From positions 1 through 64,000 of the forward strand of contig SVKA01000004.1 of assembly GCA_015068725.1 (NCBI GenBank): a stretch of 64,000 bases of DNA, read 5' to 3'. A program made the translations under genes and the position numbers. This stretch comes from Oscillospiraceae bacterium. GTDB taxonomy: Bacteria; Bacillota; Clostridia; UBA1381; UMGS1253. Positions 50,612 through 59,101 of this stretch are shown in pieces. The notes below the pieces were generated by a model, which saw only the letters and a list, made by a program, of their open reading frames with translations, ran no database searches and was not told the origin of the DNA. Position 1 is the first letter of the stretch. Each line of letters starts with the position of its first letter.

Positions 50612-51419
50612 ATTTTGCTCCTTTATTCAATGTATCTGCGCTCATATTGTAAATTGTATCTATTATGCGATTGCGCAAAGTAGAATTGCCTTCGCCGGGC
50701 AATAGATTTGTATAGCCAATTTCGCCGGCAAGTCCCATTACACAGACTGCTGCTGCGACTGCTTTTGTTTTATCATCGGGATTTGCTATGGCATAAGCTG
50801 CTGCAATCCCTGAAAGTTGACAACCAGTGCCGGTAATTTTGCTCATTTCCGATCTGCCGTTACGAATGACATAGCATTTTTCACTATCTGCAACAAGGTC
50901 AATCGCTCCTGTAATTGCAATAACAGCATTTGTTTTTTTCGAAAAGTTTTTAGTGAAGGCTATCATATCATCAAGGTTATCTTCTGTTACCGTGTCGGCG
51001 CTATCTGCATCCACGCCTTTTGTTGTTCCAAAGCCAAGTGCTAATGTTTTAATCTCTGAAATATTTCCGCGAATAATGGTAGGTTTAATTGTATTCATAA
51101 TTTTGATTGCCGTATCCGTGCGGAGTTTGCTTGCGCCTGCTCCCACAGGGTCAAGCAAAACTATATGACCGAGCTTGTTGGCCTTTGCGCCTGCAATAAA
51201 CATTGCTTCGATACTTTTTTGATTGAGAGTGCCGATGTTGATATTGAGTCCACCACAAATTGATGTAATGTCCGCTACATCATCCGGTTCATCCGACATA
51301 ATTGGACTACCACCGCAAGCAAGTAATGCATTTGCCACATCGTTAACTGTAACATAGTTTGTGATGTTATGCACAAGCGGTGTTTTTCTCCTCACATTTT
51401 CAAGACAATTTCCTAACAT
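50598..51419 (-). CDS. thiM: Hydroxyethylthiazole kinase
   Basis: PLVHNITNYVTVNDVANALLACGGSPIMSDEP; GTGCQLSG. Confidence 0.95.
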   Translation of the reverse strand: MLGNCLENVRRKTPLVHNITNYVTVNDVANALLACGGSPIMSDEPDDVADITSICGGLNINIGTLNQKSIEAMFIAGAKANKLGHIVLLDPVGAGASKLRTDTAIKIMNTIKPTIIRGNISEIKTLALGFGTTKGVDADSADTVTEDNLDDMIAFTKNFSKKTNAVIAITGAIDLVADSEKCYVIRNGRSEMSKITGTGCQLSGIAAAYAIANPDDKTKAVAAAVCVMGLAGEIGYTNLLPGEGNSTLRNRIIDTIYNMSADTLNKGAKYEVR

Positions 51420-51489
51420 TTTTTACCTCTTTCTCCGAATCTTTTCGGCTGTTTTATTAACTTAATAACAAACCTTGCCAAAACAAAAA

Positions 51490-51516
51490 AAGAAGCTACC
51501 GATTTGGCAACTTCTT
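51490..51516 (-). terminator. Intrinsic terminator in the thiM leader, downstream of the TPP aptamer
   Basis: Minus strand AAGAAGTTGCC-AAATC-GGTAGCTTCTT followed by T-run. Confidence 0.75.
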
Positions 51517-51546
51517 AAAAGTTCTTTGTTCCTCCCAATATTATAT

Positions 51547-51638
51547 ATCAGGCATCCCTACGTTGGCATTATCCAAATCAGGTTCTCGGTCGAAGGTCGC
51601 ACCTTCCTCTCAGCCTGTAATACAAGCTCCCGCTTATT
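51547..51638 (-). promoter_or_regulatory. TPP riboswitch aptamer upstream of thiMED
   Basis: Minus strand GCGGGAGCTTGTATTACAGGCTGAGAGGAAGGTGCGACCTTCGACCGAGAACCTGATTTGGATAATGCCAACGTAGGGATGCC; canonical CTGAGA and GAACCTGATTxGGATAATxCCxxCGxAGGGA boxes. Confidence 0.95.
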
Positions 51639-51757
51639 AAGTTTAAATGTATTATATCACCTTTTTTATTGCATTTCAATAGTTTAAGTTAAATTATTTT
51701 ATTTAAAATAAAAAAACAGAACAGCATAGATTGACACCAGGACTGTTCTGCTTTTTG

Positions 51758-51833
51758 GAGCTGTCTAGCGGATTCGAACCGCCGACCTCTTCCTTACCAA
51801 GGAAGTGCTCTGCCTACTGAGCTAAGACAGCGC
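51758..51833 (-). tRNA. tRNA-Thr (GGT)
   Basis: GCTGTCT...CTTCC TTGGTAA GGAAG...GGTTCGAATCC...AGACAGC T CCA; cloverleaf, encoded CCA. Confidence 0.95.
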
Positions 51834-51846
51834 AAAATAAAAAAAG

Positions 51847-51923
51847 TGGCGACCCGGAAGGGGCTCGAACCCTCGACCTCCAGCGTGACAGGCTGGCGTT
51901 CTAACCAACTGAACTACCGGGCC
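51847..51923 (-). tRNA. tRNA-Asp (GTC)
   Basis: GGCCCGG...CCAGC CTGTCAC GCTGG...GGTTCGAGCC...CGCCA; encoded CCA. Confidence 0.95.
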
Positions 51924-51967
51924 ACAAACTTTTTACTATATTATTATACACACAAAAGCGGTTCGTG

Positions 51968-53842
51968 TCAATACCTAATTACAAAAGCGGCAAATTTATA
52001 TGGGTGAAGCGGTGTGTCGAGGATAATGGTATCGTTTTCGATGTGTCCTTCACAGTTAATAAACGTGGCCGATTTAAAGCTTTTGGTGATTTTGATTTTT
52101 GCATTATCAACTGTATCCTCAAATAAATTCCACAAGCCTACAGTCAAGGAGGCGTTATCCTCTTTTGCCATTGTATAAAGATAGGGATAATTTCCGTCAA
52201 TGTGAGCGGGCAAGGAGTCTTTGCTTATCCACATAACGGCATTTTCTACCTGGCGACGACGTGCATATGACGTAAACCAGCCTACTTTATTTTTTGCGAC
52301 GTTTGCATCGAAATTGAATACAAGGAATTTTATGCCGTCTGCGTTTTCGTATGTATATGCACACGGATACATGTTGCTGCCTTTTTTTATGTACGATAAA
52401 ACATCAACCCTGTCTGCTGTTTTTATTGGTGAAACCTCAGGGCCCGGGTCGAGTCTTGTATATAAATCTTCGTTTGGAAAATACTCTTGCGGCACATCGG
52501 CAAAGCCTTGCACCTGGTATTCATCTGCATTTAGTAAATTTTCAATTCCGACATCAATACCACGGCCCATAAGAATTTTTGCAGCCGTTATATCAATTAT
52601 ATTTCCGTTTTTAAGTTCATGCTCTTTTATATGTCTTGCGTTTTCGCCGAAAAGAATGTTTACATATCCATCTTCGTATGTTATTGGCAACGAATTTGCA
52701 GCCAAAAAGAAAAGCGATGGATATTCAAGATATTTTTGTATATCATCGGTTTCGAGGACTTCGGCATCCTCGTGAAGCTTCATCACGTTGTACGGGCGAA
52801 GACCAACACATTTTTTGCCACAAAAATGCTTGTCGATTTCCTCATAAAGAGGCATATTTTTAACCATGTTATCTATATACCCTGTTTCATAAGTCGGATA
52901 TGACACATAGTCAAGCATATATTTTAGTATTCCGTCTGTTTCACCGCTTGCACGCAAAATCATATCATAACATTCGAGCCTTGATGCAGAGCAGCCAAAT
53001 CTTGGGCGAGGATATACATCGCCTTCTGCAAATATTTCATAGCCGCGGTTTTTGCACCAGTTTGCTTCAGTTCTTTGATACTCGGCCAAAACTCCCAACG
53101 GCTCTTCCCAATAGGGCGCGCCAATAAGACGCACAAATGGCTTTGTATCACCTGCCATAACGTCTGTTACATCGTGGATATATCCCCAGTTATAACAAGC
53201 ACAAACGCCAAGCCTTATTGTTGGTGATACACTGTCAAGTGTCCGTCGCAAAGCTTTTGCAAAATTTATCATAGAGTCGTTTTGCGCCTTTATCCATGCA
53301 CTGCGGTATTTATTTTTGCCACCGCTAACAAGATAGGGTTTGAGCTCTTGAGGAGTAATTTTTTCGCCGAGTTCTTCTTCGATTTTTGCCATATGCAAAT
53401 CGCAAAAGCATCCAAAATCTCGTCCTCTCATATCAAGACGAAAATCGTCATCGAGCATAATCATATCAGGACCGCACTCGGCAATGTTTTTTACCCATGT
53501 GCAAAAATCGTTTTTAAAGTTTTTGCCCAAAGGACAAAAAGCACCTGTTTCACCTACGTGCATACTGTGAATATATTGATAATTTGAAGGATTGCCAACC
53601 TTAGTTACCGTATGACCAAAGGTTTCTCCGAGCCATATTATTGTTTCAAATCCGTTTTCTTTATAATATGCAACAAGCTCTTTTAATATTTTGAGATTTT
53701 CGGGCGAGGTGAATGAATAATCAAGCTCTCTTGCAATTGCGAGTGCAACTCTTGCAGCGCCGCATCTTTTTAATTCATTAAGTGTTTCTTCTTTTTTAAA
53801 ATGTGGATCGGTTGCCGCAACAGGTACAGATATTTTATACAT
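51968..53842 (-). CDS. Large putative TIM-barrel glycoside hydrolase-like protein, family unassigned
   Basis: Barrel-like N-terminal half with GPDMIMLDDDFRLDMRG, beta-rich C-terminal half; start MYKISVPVAATDPHF. Confidence 0.6.
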   Translation of the reverse strand: MYKISVPVAATDPHFKKEETLNELKRCGAARVALAIARELDYSFTSPENLKILKELVAYYKENGFETIIWLGETFGHTVTKVGNPSNYQYIHSMHVGETGAFCPLGKNFKNDFCTWVKNIAECGPDMIMLDDDFRLDMRGRDFGCFCDLHMAKIEEELGEKITPQELKPYLVSGGKNKYRSAWIKAQNDSMINFAKALRRTLDSVSPTIRLGVCACYNWGYIHDVTDVMAGDTKPFVRLIGAPYWEEPLGVLAEYQRTEANWCKNRGYEIFAEGDVYPRPRFGCSASRLECYDMILRASGETDGILKYMLDYVSYPTYETGYIDNMVKNMPLYEEIDKHFCGKKCVGLRPYNVMKLHEDAEVLETDDIQKYLEYPSLFFLAANSLPITYEDGYVNILFGENARHIKEHELKNGNIIDITAAKILMGRGIDVGIENLLNADEYQVQGFADVPQEYFPNEDLYTRLDPGPEVSPIKTADRVDVLSYIKKGSNMYPCAYTYENADGIKFLVFNFDANVAKNKVGWFTSYARRRQVENAVMWISKDSLPAHIDGNYPYLYTMAKEDNASLTVGLWNLFEDTVDNAKIKITKSFKSATFINCEGHIENDTIILDTPLHPYKFAAFVIRY

Positions 53843-53905
53843 AAGCTTTATATTCCTTTCAAACAGATTGCATAATTTCACACATCAATTTTATCATAAT
53901 AAAAA

Positions 53906-53945
53906 AATAATGCAATATAATATTTTCCCGTTATATTGCATTATT
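53906..53945 (-). terminator. Intrinsic terminator downstream of the HAD-GtrA gene
   Basis: AATAATGCAATATAA/TTATATTGCATTATT, perfect 15-bp arms; T-run on minus strand. Confidence 0.8.
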
Positions 53946-53980
53946 TTCCTGATGATTGTACAGTAGAGATGATGCTTACA

Positions 53981-54955
53981 TTATGGGCGTTTGGTGTTTT
54001 TAAACGCAAAAAACTTCATCATAAGAAATGTAACAGGTATGCCTATTATACCTGCAAGTATATACGCAATAAGCTCGTCAAGATGCAGCAGATTGTAAAC
54101 TATAAACACAATTACATTTTGAATTATAAAATTTGGTATATACGAAATGGCAAATTTTATAAATCTTACAAAGCCGAGTGGTGCTTTGAATGTTAAAAAC
54201 GAATTAAGCAGATATGATATCACAAGGCTCGTTATATAACCTAAAACAAAGGCTGTGTTTGGGTAAAATAAAAGTGAATACAAAATTGAAAATAAGACAC
54301 TATTTACAGTATTTACAGCCCCGATAAACACAAATGATAAAAACTGTCGGTCAAAAACCATTTTAACAAGCTTTTTTATGGGCGTAAGCTTGTAGTCATT
54401 CCACTTTATCAAGGTTTCGCCCGAGACAATATAGCTTTCATTTTTTGCAAGCTCTGCAAGTGGCGAATCAGAGAGTGAATCTGAATAAAAATGCTCATAT
54501 TCTATATCACCAAGCTGCGCTTTCAGACGTGAAACCTTTTCTTCTCCATAGCAGTTGAGTCCGTCATATTTTCCGTCGTGTAAATTTACACGAGAGGCGA
54601 TAAGAGTTTTTATACCAAGCCTTTTGCATATCGGCTGAAGTAAAAACTCGGGAGAAGCGGAAATTACAATATCATCATCACGGTGATTGTCAAGATACCA
54701 CTTTTTTATGCCGCTCTCGTGTGTATCCCAAAAGGAATCAACCATCTGTTCAATATTTTTGACATCTTTAAAAAAGCTATAAAATCTTTCTTTAAACTGT
54801 GTTTTATCATATATTCCTATAATGTATAGAAAGAACATCCATGCCTGATAGGGAAGCCACAAGAGCACGCGAGGTTGTTTTTTTACACAGTAAAAGTAAA
54901 AATGCGTTGTGCTGTCGCCGTTATATATGGTTTTATCAAAATCGTAAACGTTCAT
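53981..54955 (-). CDS. HAD-IB family phosphatase fused to a GtrA-like membrane domain
   Basis: N-terminal NVYDFDKTIYNGDST and VISASPEFLL; C-terminal four-TM GtrA-like FVFIGAVNTVNSVLFSILY...SYLLNSFLTF. Confidence 0.85.
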   Translation of the reverse strand: MNVYDFDKTIYNGDSTTHFYFYCVKKQPRVLLWLPYQAWMFFLYIIGIYDKTQFKERFYSFFKDVKNIEQMVDSFWDTHESGIKKWYLDNHRDDDIVISASPEFLLQPICKRLGIKTLIASRVNLHDGKYDGLNCYGEEKVSRLKAQLGDIEYEHFYSDSLSDSPLAELAKNESYIVSGETLIKWNDYKLTPIKKLVKMVFDRQFLSFVFIGAVNTVNSVLFSILYSLLFYPNTAFVLGYITSLVISYLLNSFLTFKAPLGFVRFIKFAISYIPNFIIQNVIVFIVYNLLHLDELIAYILAGIIGIPVTFLMMKFFAFKNTKRP

Positions 54956-55002
54956 TTTTTACCCTTCCTTTGCAGTTCAATATAAAACGCAAACAGCAAT
55001 CT

Positions 55003-56355
55003 TTATCCAAGGTTACATATGCGAGATTTATATACTCTGCGATACAGTATAATACTTGCAATAAGAGATCCTGCCTCTGCTATGGGATATGACCACCATA
55101 CAGGCTCAAGTCCGAGTTTGCTTAGTAAGTATGCAGCAGGAAGCAGAAGTATTATCTGTCTTAAAAGAGATACAACAAGACTGTTTATACCAAGCCCCAC
55201 CGCTTGAAACAGAGTCGAAAGAGTAATTCCTATTGCAGCTGAGGTAAAGCACAGGCTTATAATACGAAGTGCAGGAACGCCGATTTCAATCATCTCGGGT
55301 GTGGCGTCGAAAATCATAAGAAGCGGTATGGGGAATGCCCAGAAAATTACTGTGCCGATAAGCATTATTAAAAAGGCAATTATAATGCCATATTTTAGTG
55401 CAGAGAGCAATCTTTGTTTATTGCGCGCGCCGTATGAATAACCGAGTATCGGCATAAGTCCCTGTGTCATACCAAACACAGGCATAAATATAAACGATTG
55501 AAGCTTAAAATATATTCCAAAAATCGATACTGCAACCTCTGAAAAGTTAATAAGAATTTTGTTTAGTGCTGTTGTAAGTACCGAGCCGATTGCCTGCATA
55601 ACAATTGAGGGTACACCTACAACGTATATATCCTTTACGGTTTTAAAATTCCATTTAAAGCCTTTGAAGGTTATATGTACGTCGTGTTTTTTTGCAAATA
55701 TAACGATTATTGAAAAAATCATTGCAGAAATCTGACCTATTACAGTTGCTATCGCCGCGCCTGCAATGCCCATTTGTGGCACACCAAAATATCCAAAAAT
55801 AAAAATCGGGTCTAAAATTATATTTACAATCGCGCCTGTAAGTTGGAAAAGCATTGGATAAATCATATTACCTGTTGCCTGAAGCGTTTTTTCAAGTATA
55901 CATTGAACAAAGCAGCCTATTGACAGGTATATTACAATATTTGTGTATGTGCAGCTGAATTGTTTTACCTGCGCACTTGCCTGCATCATAGAAAAATAGG
56001 GATCAATGAAGAAAAAACCCAAAACAACAAATGCAATCCAGCTGATAACCGCCAACAGCAAGCCGTGAGTTGCCGCACTGTCTGCCTCTGCAAAACGTTT
56101 TTCGCCAAGACGTCTTGATACTAATGAGTTTATACCTACACCTGTGCCGACGGCAACTGAAACCATAAGCATCTGTATCGGGAATGCAAGCGATATTGCA
56201 GTCAGACCCTCCTGGCTGTAATGAGATATAAACATACTGTCAACTATGTTATAAAGTGCTTGTATTAGCATTGAAAACATACTTGGCAGTGACATTGAAA
56301 TTATTAGCTTCATCATTGGCGTAGACGCCATTTTATTTTCTCTTAGCTGTTCCAT
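55003..56355 (-). CDS. MATE family efflux transporter
   Basis: Twelve-TM protein, PSMFSMLIQALYNIVDSMFISHYSQEGLTAISLAFP. Confidence 0.94.
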   Translation of the reverse strand: MEQLRENKMASTPMMKLIISMSLPSMFSMLIQALYNIVDSMFISHYSQEGLTAISLAFPIQMLMVSVAVGTGVGINSLVSRRLGEKRFAEADSAATHGLLLAVISWIAFVVLGFFFIDPYFSMMQASAQVKQFSCTYTNIVIYLSIGCFVQCILEKTLQATGNMIYPMLFQLTGAIVNIILDPIFIFGYFGVPQMGIAGAAIATVIGQISAMIFSIIVIFAKKHDVHITFKGFKWNFKTVKDIYVVGVPSIVMQAIGSVLTTALNKILINFSEVAVSIFGIYFKLQSFIFMPVFGMTQGLMPILGYSYGARNKQRLLSALKYGIIIAFLIMLIGTVIFWAFPIPLLMIFDATPEMIEIGVPALRIISLCFTSAAIGITLSTLFQAVGLGINSLVVSLLRQIILLLPAAYLLSKLGLEPVWWSYPIAEAGSLIASIILYRRVYKSRICNLG

Positions 56356-56495
56356 TTCTGCTCTCCTTAAATGTTAAATAAAAAATCTTTTCTATTATAA
56401 CATAAAACGAATAAAAAGTAAATAAGTTTGCCTGAATTTTATGTGCATACGTAAAAAACTTCAAGCGCAAAGGCTCGAAGCTTTTTAATCTCGGG

Positions 56496-57110
56496 CTATT
56501 TGGTTCGTATAATTTTGATTGAATATATAACAGATATAATGATGTAGGGTATCAGTAAAATAAGAGCGATAATCGCAAAGGCGGGCGGTAAAAAGATTGA
56601 TATAAGAAACAAAATTCCCATAATGACCGTTTCAAAACCTATAAAACGGTTTATTTTTCTTGCCTTCTGTGTATCTATATCATAATTTTTTACATAGTCA
56701 AGTTTTGGCAGATAGTTTCCTATCACAATCAGTATACAGCCCACAAGAAGAGCCACAACCCTTCTTATATCGACAATCCATCCAAGGCTGAAGCCGATCG
56801 TTATTGTTTGTAAAACAATTGACATAACGGGGATAATCCACTTTGTCACTTTCTCAAATTTTGGGCGTTCGCCGTGCTTGTGGGCGTTTATATCGTATAC
56901 AAAGCAGGAAAAAAATTGTAAAACAGCCATCAAAAATGGCAGTCCGAATACGACAAAGCTCTTTGATGCAAAGTTGTCAGGCTCGTTATTTATATTAAAA
57001 TGAATTGCCATTGTATCGGGAAGATTCTCCCACAATGCTACACCCAAAAGAATGGGCAAAAGACATACAAAAGATGTTACAATAAAACTTTTCCATTTTA
57101 TAAATTTCAT
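56496..57110 (-). CDS. sdpI: SdpI family protein (DUF1648 N-terminus)
   Basis: LPDTMAIHFNINNEPDNFASK; multi-TM; ATGA overlap with sdpR-like gene. Confidence 0.88.
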   Translation of the reverse strand: MKFIKWKSFIVTSFVCLLPILLGVALWENLPDTMAIHFNINNEPDNFASKSFVVFGLPFLMAVLQFFSCFVYDINAHKHGERPKFEKVTKWIIPVMSIVLQTITIGFSLGWIVDIRRVVALLVGCILIVIGNYLPKLDYVKNYDIDTQKARKINRFIGFETVIMGILFLISIFLPPAFAIIALILLIPYIIISVIYSIKIIRTK

Positions 57111-57376
57111 TGTTTATTACCTCCCAGTTTATAAATCCATGATAACACATCTTCAAATACAGACGTGTTTAATTCATAGTAAATAAAATTTTTGCATTTT
57201 TGTTCTGCAATAAGGTCTGCACTTTTTAGCTTTGACAGATGATATGAAACTGTTGCGCCCGTCAGTTTGAACTGCTCTGCAATTTCCCCTGCAGACTTTC
57301 TGCCGCTCTTTAACATTTGCAATATATCCCTGCGCACAGGGTCGGATATTGCCTTGAATGTTTCATTCATTCCCAT
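57107..57376 (-). CDS. sdpR: ArsR/SdpR-type winged-helix autorepressor
   Basis: AISDPVRRDILQMLKSGRKSAGEIAEQFKLTGATVSYHLSKLKSADLI. Confidence 0.92.
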   Translation of the reverse strand: MGMNETFKAISDPVRRDILQMLKSGRKSAGEIAEQFKLTGATVSYHLSKLKSADLIAEQKCKNFIYYELNTSVFEDVLSWIYKLGGNKQ

Positions 57377-57392
57377 TTTATCACTCCTTTAG

Positions 57393-57424
57393 CAATCTAT
57401 TTAGAAATATTTCTAAATAGATTG
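57393..57424 (-). promoter_or_regulatory. Perfect 32-bp palindrome, candidate SdpR operator overlapping the -10
   Basis: CAATCTATTTAGAAATATTTCTAAATAGATTG. Confidence 0.75.
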
Positions 57425-57449
57425 TATCACGGGCAATATATAAAGTCAA
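57421..57449 (-). promoter_or_regulatory. Sigma-A type promoter for sdpR-sdpI
   Basis: Minus strand TTGACT-N17-TACAAT. Confidence 0.75.
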
Positions 57450-57481
57450 GACCTATTTAGAAAAAAATCTAAATAGGTCTT
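57448..57481 (-). promoter_or_regulatory. Second inverted repeat abutting the -35, candidate distal SdpR operator (or bioY terminator)
   Basis: AAGACCTATTTAGA-AAAAAA-TCTAAATAGGTCTT, perfect 14-bp arms, same CTATTTAGA core. Confidence 0.6.
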
Positions 57482-57503
57482 TTGGATGCAGATAATTTTA
57501 TTA

Positions 57504-58046
57504 TTAGAATAATTCTGATTTAGTATGTTTTAATATAATCAGGGCAATATATGCTGCCATAGCTGCTTTGATAATATCGAAAATTATAAATGGGAGAGCG
57601 CCGACTAACAGCGCAGAAATAAAAGTTGTTTTAGTCAGCAGGGCAAGGTGTGCACTTCCAAATAAATAGCATACAAAAAGCGATGCGAGCATACTTAAAA
57701 ATAATTTAAGAAAGCCGACGGATTTTTTGTCCCGACTAAAAAAACTAATTATAATTGTTATGAAAGGATACGAGAGTATGTATCCGCCAGTAGGGCCAGA
57801 AAGAATGGCTAATCCGCCTGACAACCTTCCAAATACAGGCAAGCCGCACGCTCCAATAAGTATGTATGCAAGCATTGATATTGAAGAATATTTTGGACTG
57901 AGCAGTGCACCACACAAAAAAACGCCAAAAAGCGACATGCTTATTTGCACCTGACCTGCCGGTATTGGTATTACAAGTTGTGCACATATGGCAGTGAGTG
58001 CACAAAATACCGATGAAAAGAGTAATTGTTTTGTTTTAAAATTCAC
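57504..58046 (-). CDS. bioY: Biotin transporter substrate-binding component BioY
   Basis: LVIPIPAGQVQISMSLFGVFLCGALL; GCGLPVFGRLSGGLAILSGPTGGYILSYP-type motif (ACGLPVF in this protein). Confidence 0.94.
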   Translation of the reverse strand: MNFKTKQLLFSSVFCALTAICAQLVIPIPAGQVQISMSLFGVFLCGALLSPKYSSISMLAYILIGACGLPVFGRLSGGLAILSGPTGGYILSYPFITIIISFFSRDKKSVGFLKLFLSMLASLFVCYLFGSAHLALLTKTTFISALLVGALPFIIFDIIKAAMAAYIALIILKHTKSELF

Positions 58047-58069
58047 AGTTATTCTCCCTCATAAATAGT

Positions 58070-58534
58070 TTAGTGTTGTTTTTTCTTTCTTAATTCAGAA
58101 AAGAAATTGCTCAAAAGTGCGCTGCAATCTTCTTTTAATATTCCGCCGCTAACAGATACATTGTGATTAAATAAATTTGGAACAAACAAATCCACAACCG
58201 AGCCTGCTGCACCTGCTTTTTTATCAAATGCACCAAAATATACGTTTTTTATTCTGCTTTGTATAATTGCGCCACTGCACATTGCACACGGCTCGAGGGT
58301 AACATATAAATCGCACTCTTCGAGTCGCCACGAGTCAAGCTTTTTATTTGCTTTATCTATGGCGAGAATTTCTGCATGATATGTGGCGTGCTTTTTTGTT
58401 TCGCGAAGATTGTGCGCGCGGCTTATTATTTTGCCGTCGCAGACAACAACTGCACCAATGGGGCACTCGCCTTTTAGCGCTGCTTTTTTAGCCTCGCATA
58501 TTGCCGCCTTCATAAATTTTATATCAAATGCCAT
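58070..58534 (-). CDS. tadA: tRNA-specific adenosine deaminase
   Basis: TYHAEILAIDKAN; LEPCAMCSGAIIQSRIKNVYFGAFDKKAGAAGS. Confidence 0.93.
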   Translation of the reverse strand: MAFDIKFMKAAICEAKKAALKGECPIGAVVVCDGKIISRAHNLRETKKHATYHAEILAIDKANKKLDSWRLEECDLYVTLEPCAMCSGAIIQSRIKNVYFGAFDKKAGAAGSVVDLFVPNLFNHNVSVSGGILKEDCSALLSNFFSELRKKKQH

Positions 58535-58670
58535 ATAAGTATCCTCGTTTCGCATAAAATTTTGGTAAAATATATTATATATTTTAAAAAATTACTCGAC
58601 ATTTGTCAAGAAATGTGTTAAATTAAAAGTAAGAAAAAATTTTTGTAAATATGTGAAAGGATGCCAGCAA

Positions 58671-59045
58671 ATGAAGAAATGTTTTAAATGCGAGCGTGAG
58701 TTTGATGATGATGTGCAGTTTTGCCCGGGATGTGGTACAAAGCTTGACGAAGTACAATCCGTTCAGGCGCTTGAAATTAAAGAAGATAAAAAGAAAAATA
58801 CCAATAATGAGCCTGTAAGCGTTGGCGAATGGCTGGTTATGCTTGTTAATATCATACCGTTTATAGGACAGCTTATATATTTTGTCATAATGCTTGTATG
58901 GGCGTTTTCGGATAATATAAAGCCGAGTAAAAAAACCTTTGCAAAAGCAACCCTTATTATATATGCCATATCGGTAGCTATTCTAATTGCGGCGTTTTTT
59001 CTTATATTTATAGGTGGAATAGGGTTGTCGTTACTTTATTGGTGA
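58671..59045 (+). CDS. Zinc-ribbon domain membrane protein
   Basis: CFKCEREFDDDVQFCPGCG then TM helices. Confidence 0.8.
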   Translation: MKKCFKCEREFDDDVQFCPGCGTKLDEVQSVQALEIKEDKKKNTNNEPVSVGEWLVMLVNIIPFIGQLIYFVIMLVWAFSDNIKPSKKTFAKATLIIYAISVAILIAAFFLIFIGGIGLSLLYW

Positions 59046-59101
59046 CAGTATATTTGTTTGGAAACAAACTTTTATAATAAAAATAAACGGAGGGGAAAAA
59101 T

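Noticed and set aside
56452-56490. Hairpin after sdpI (cttcaagc...gctcgaag)
   Set aside because: Arms are interrupted by mismatches and thermodynamic support is weak by eye; a terminator is possible but not supportable.
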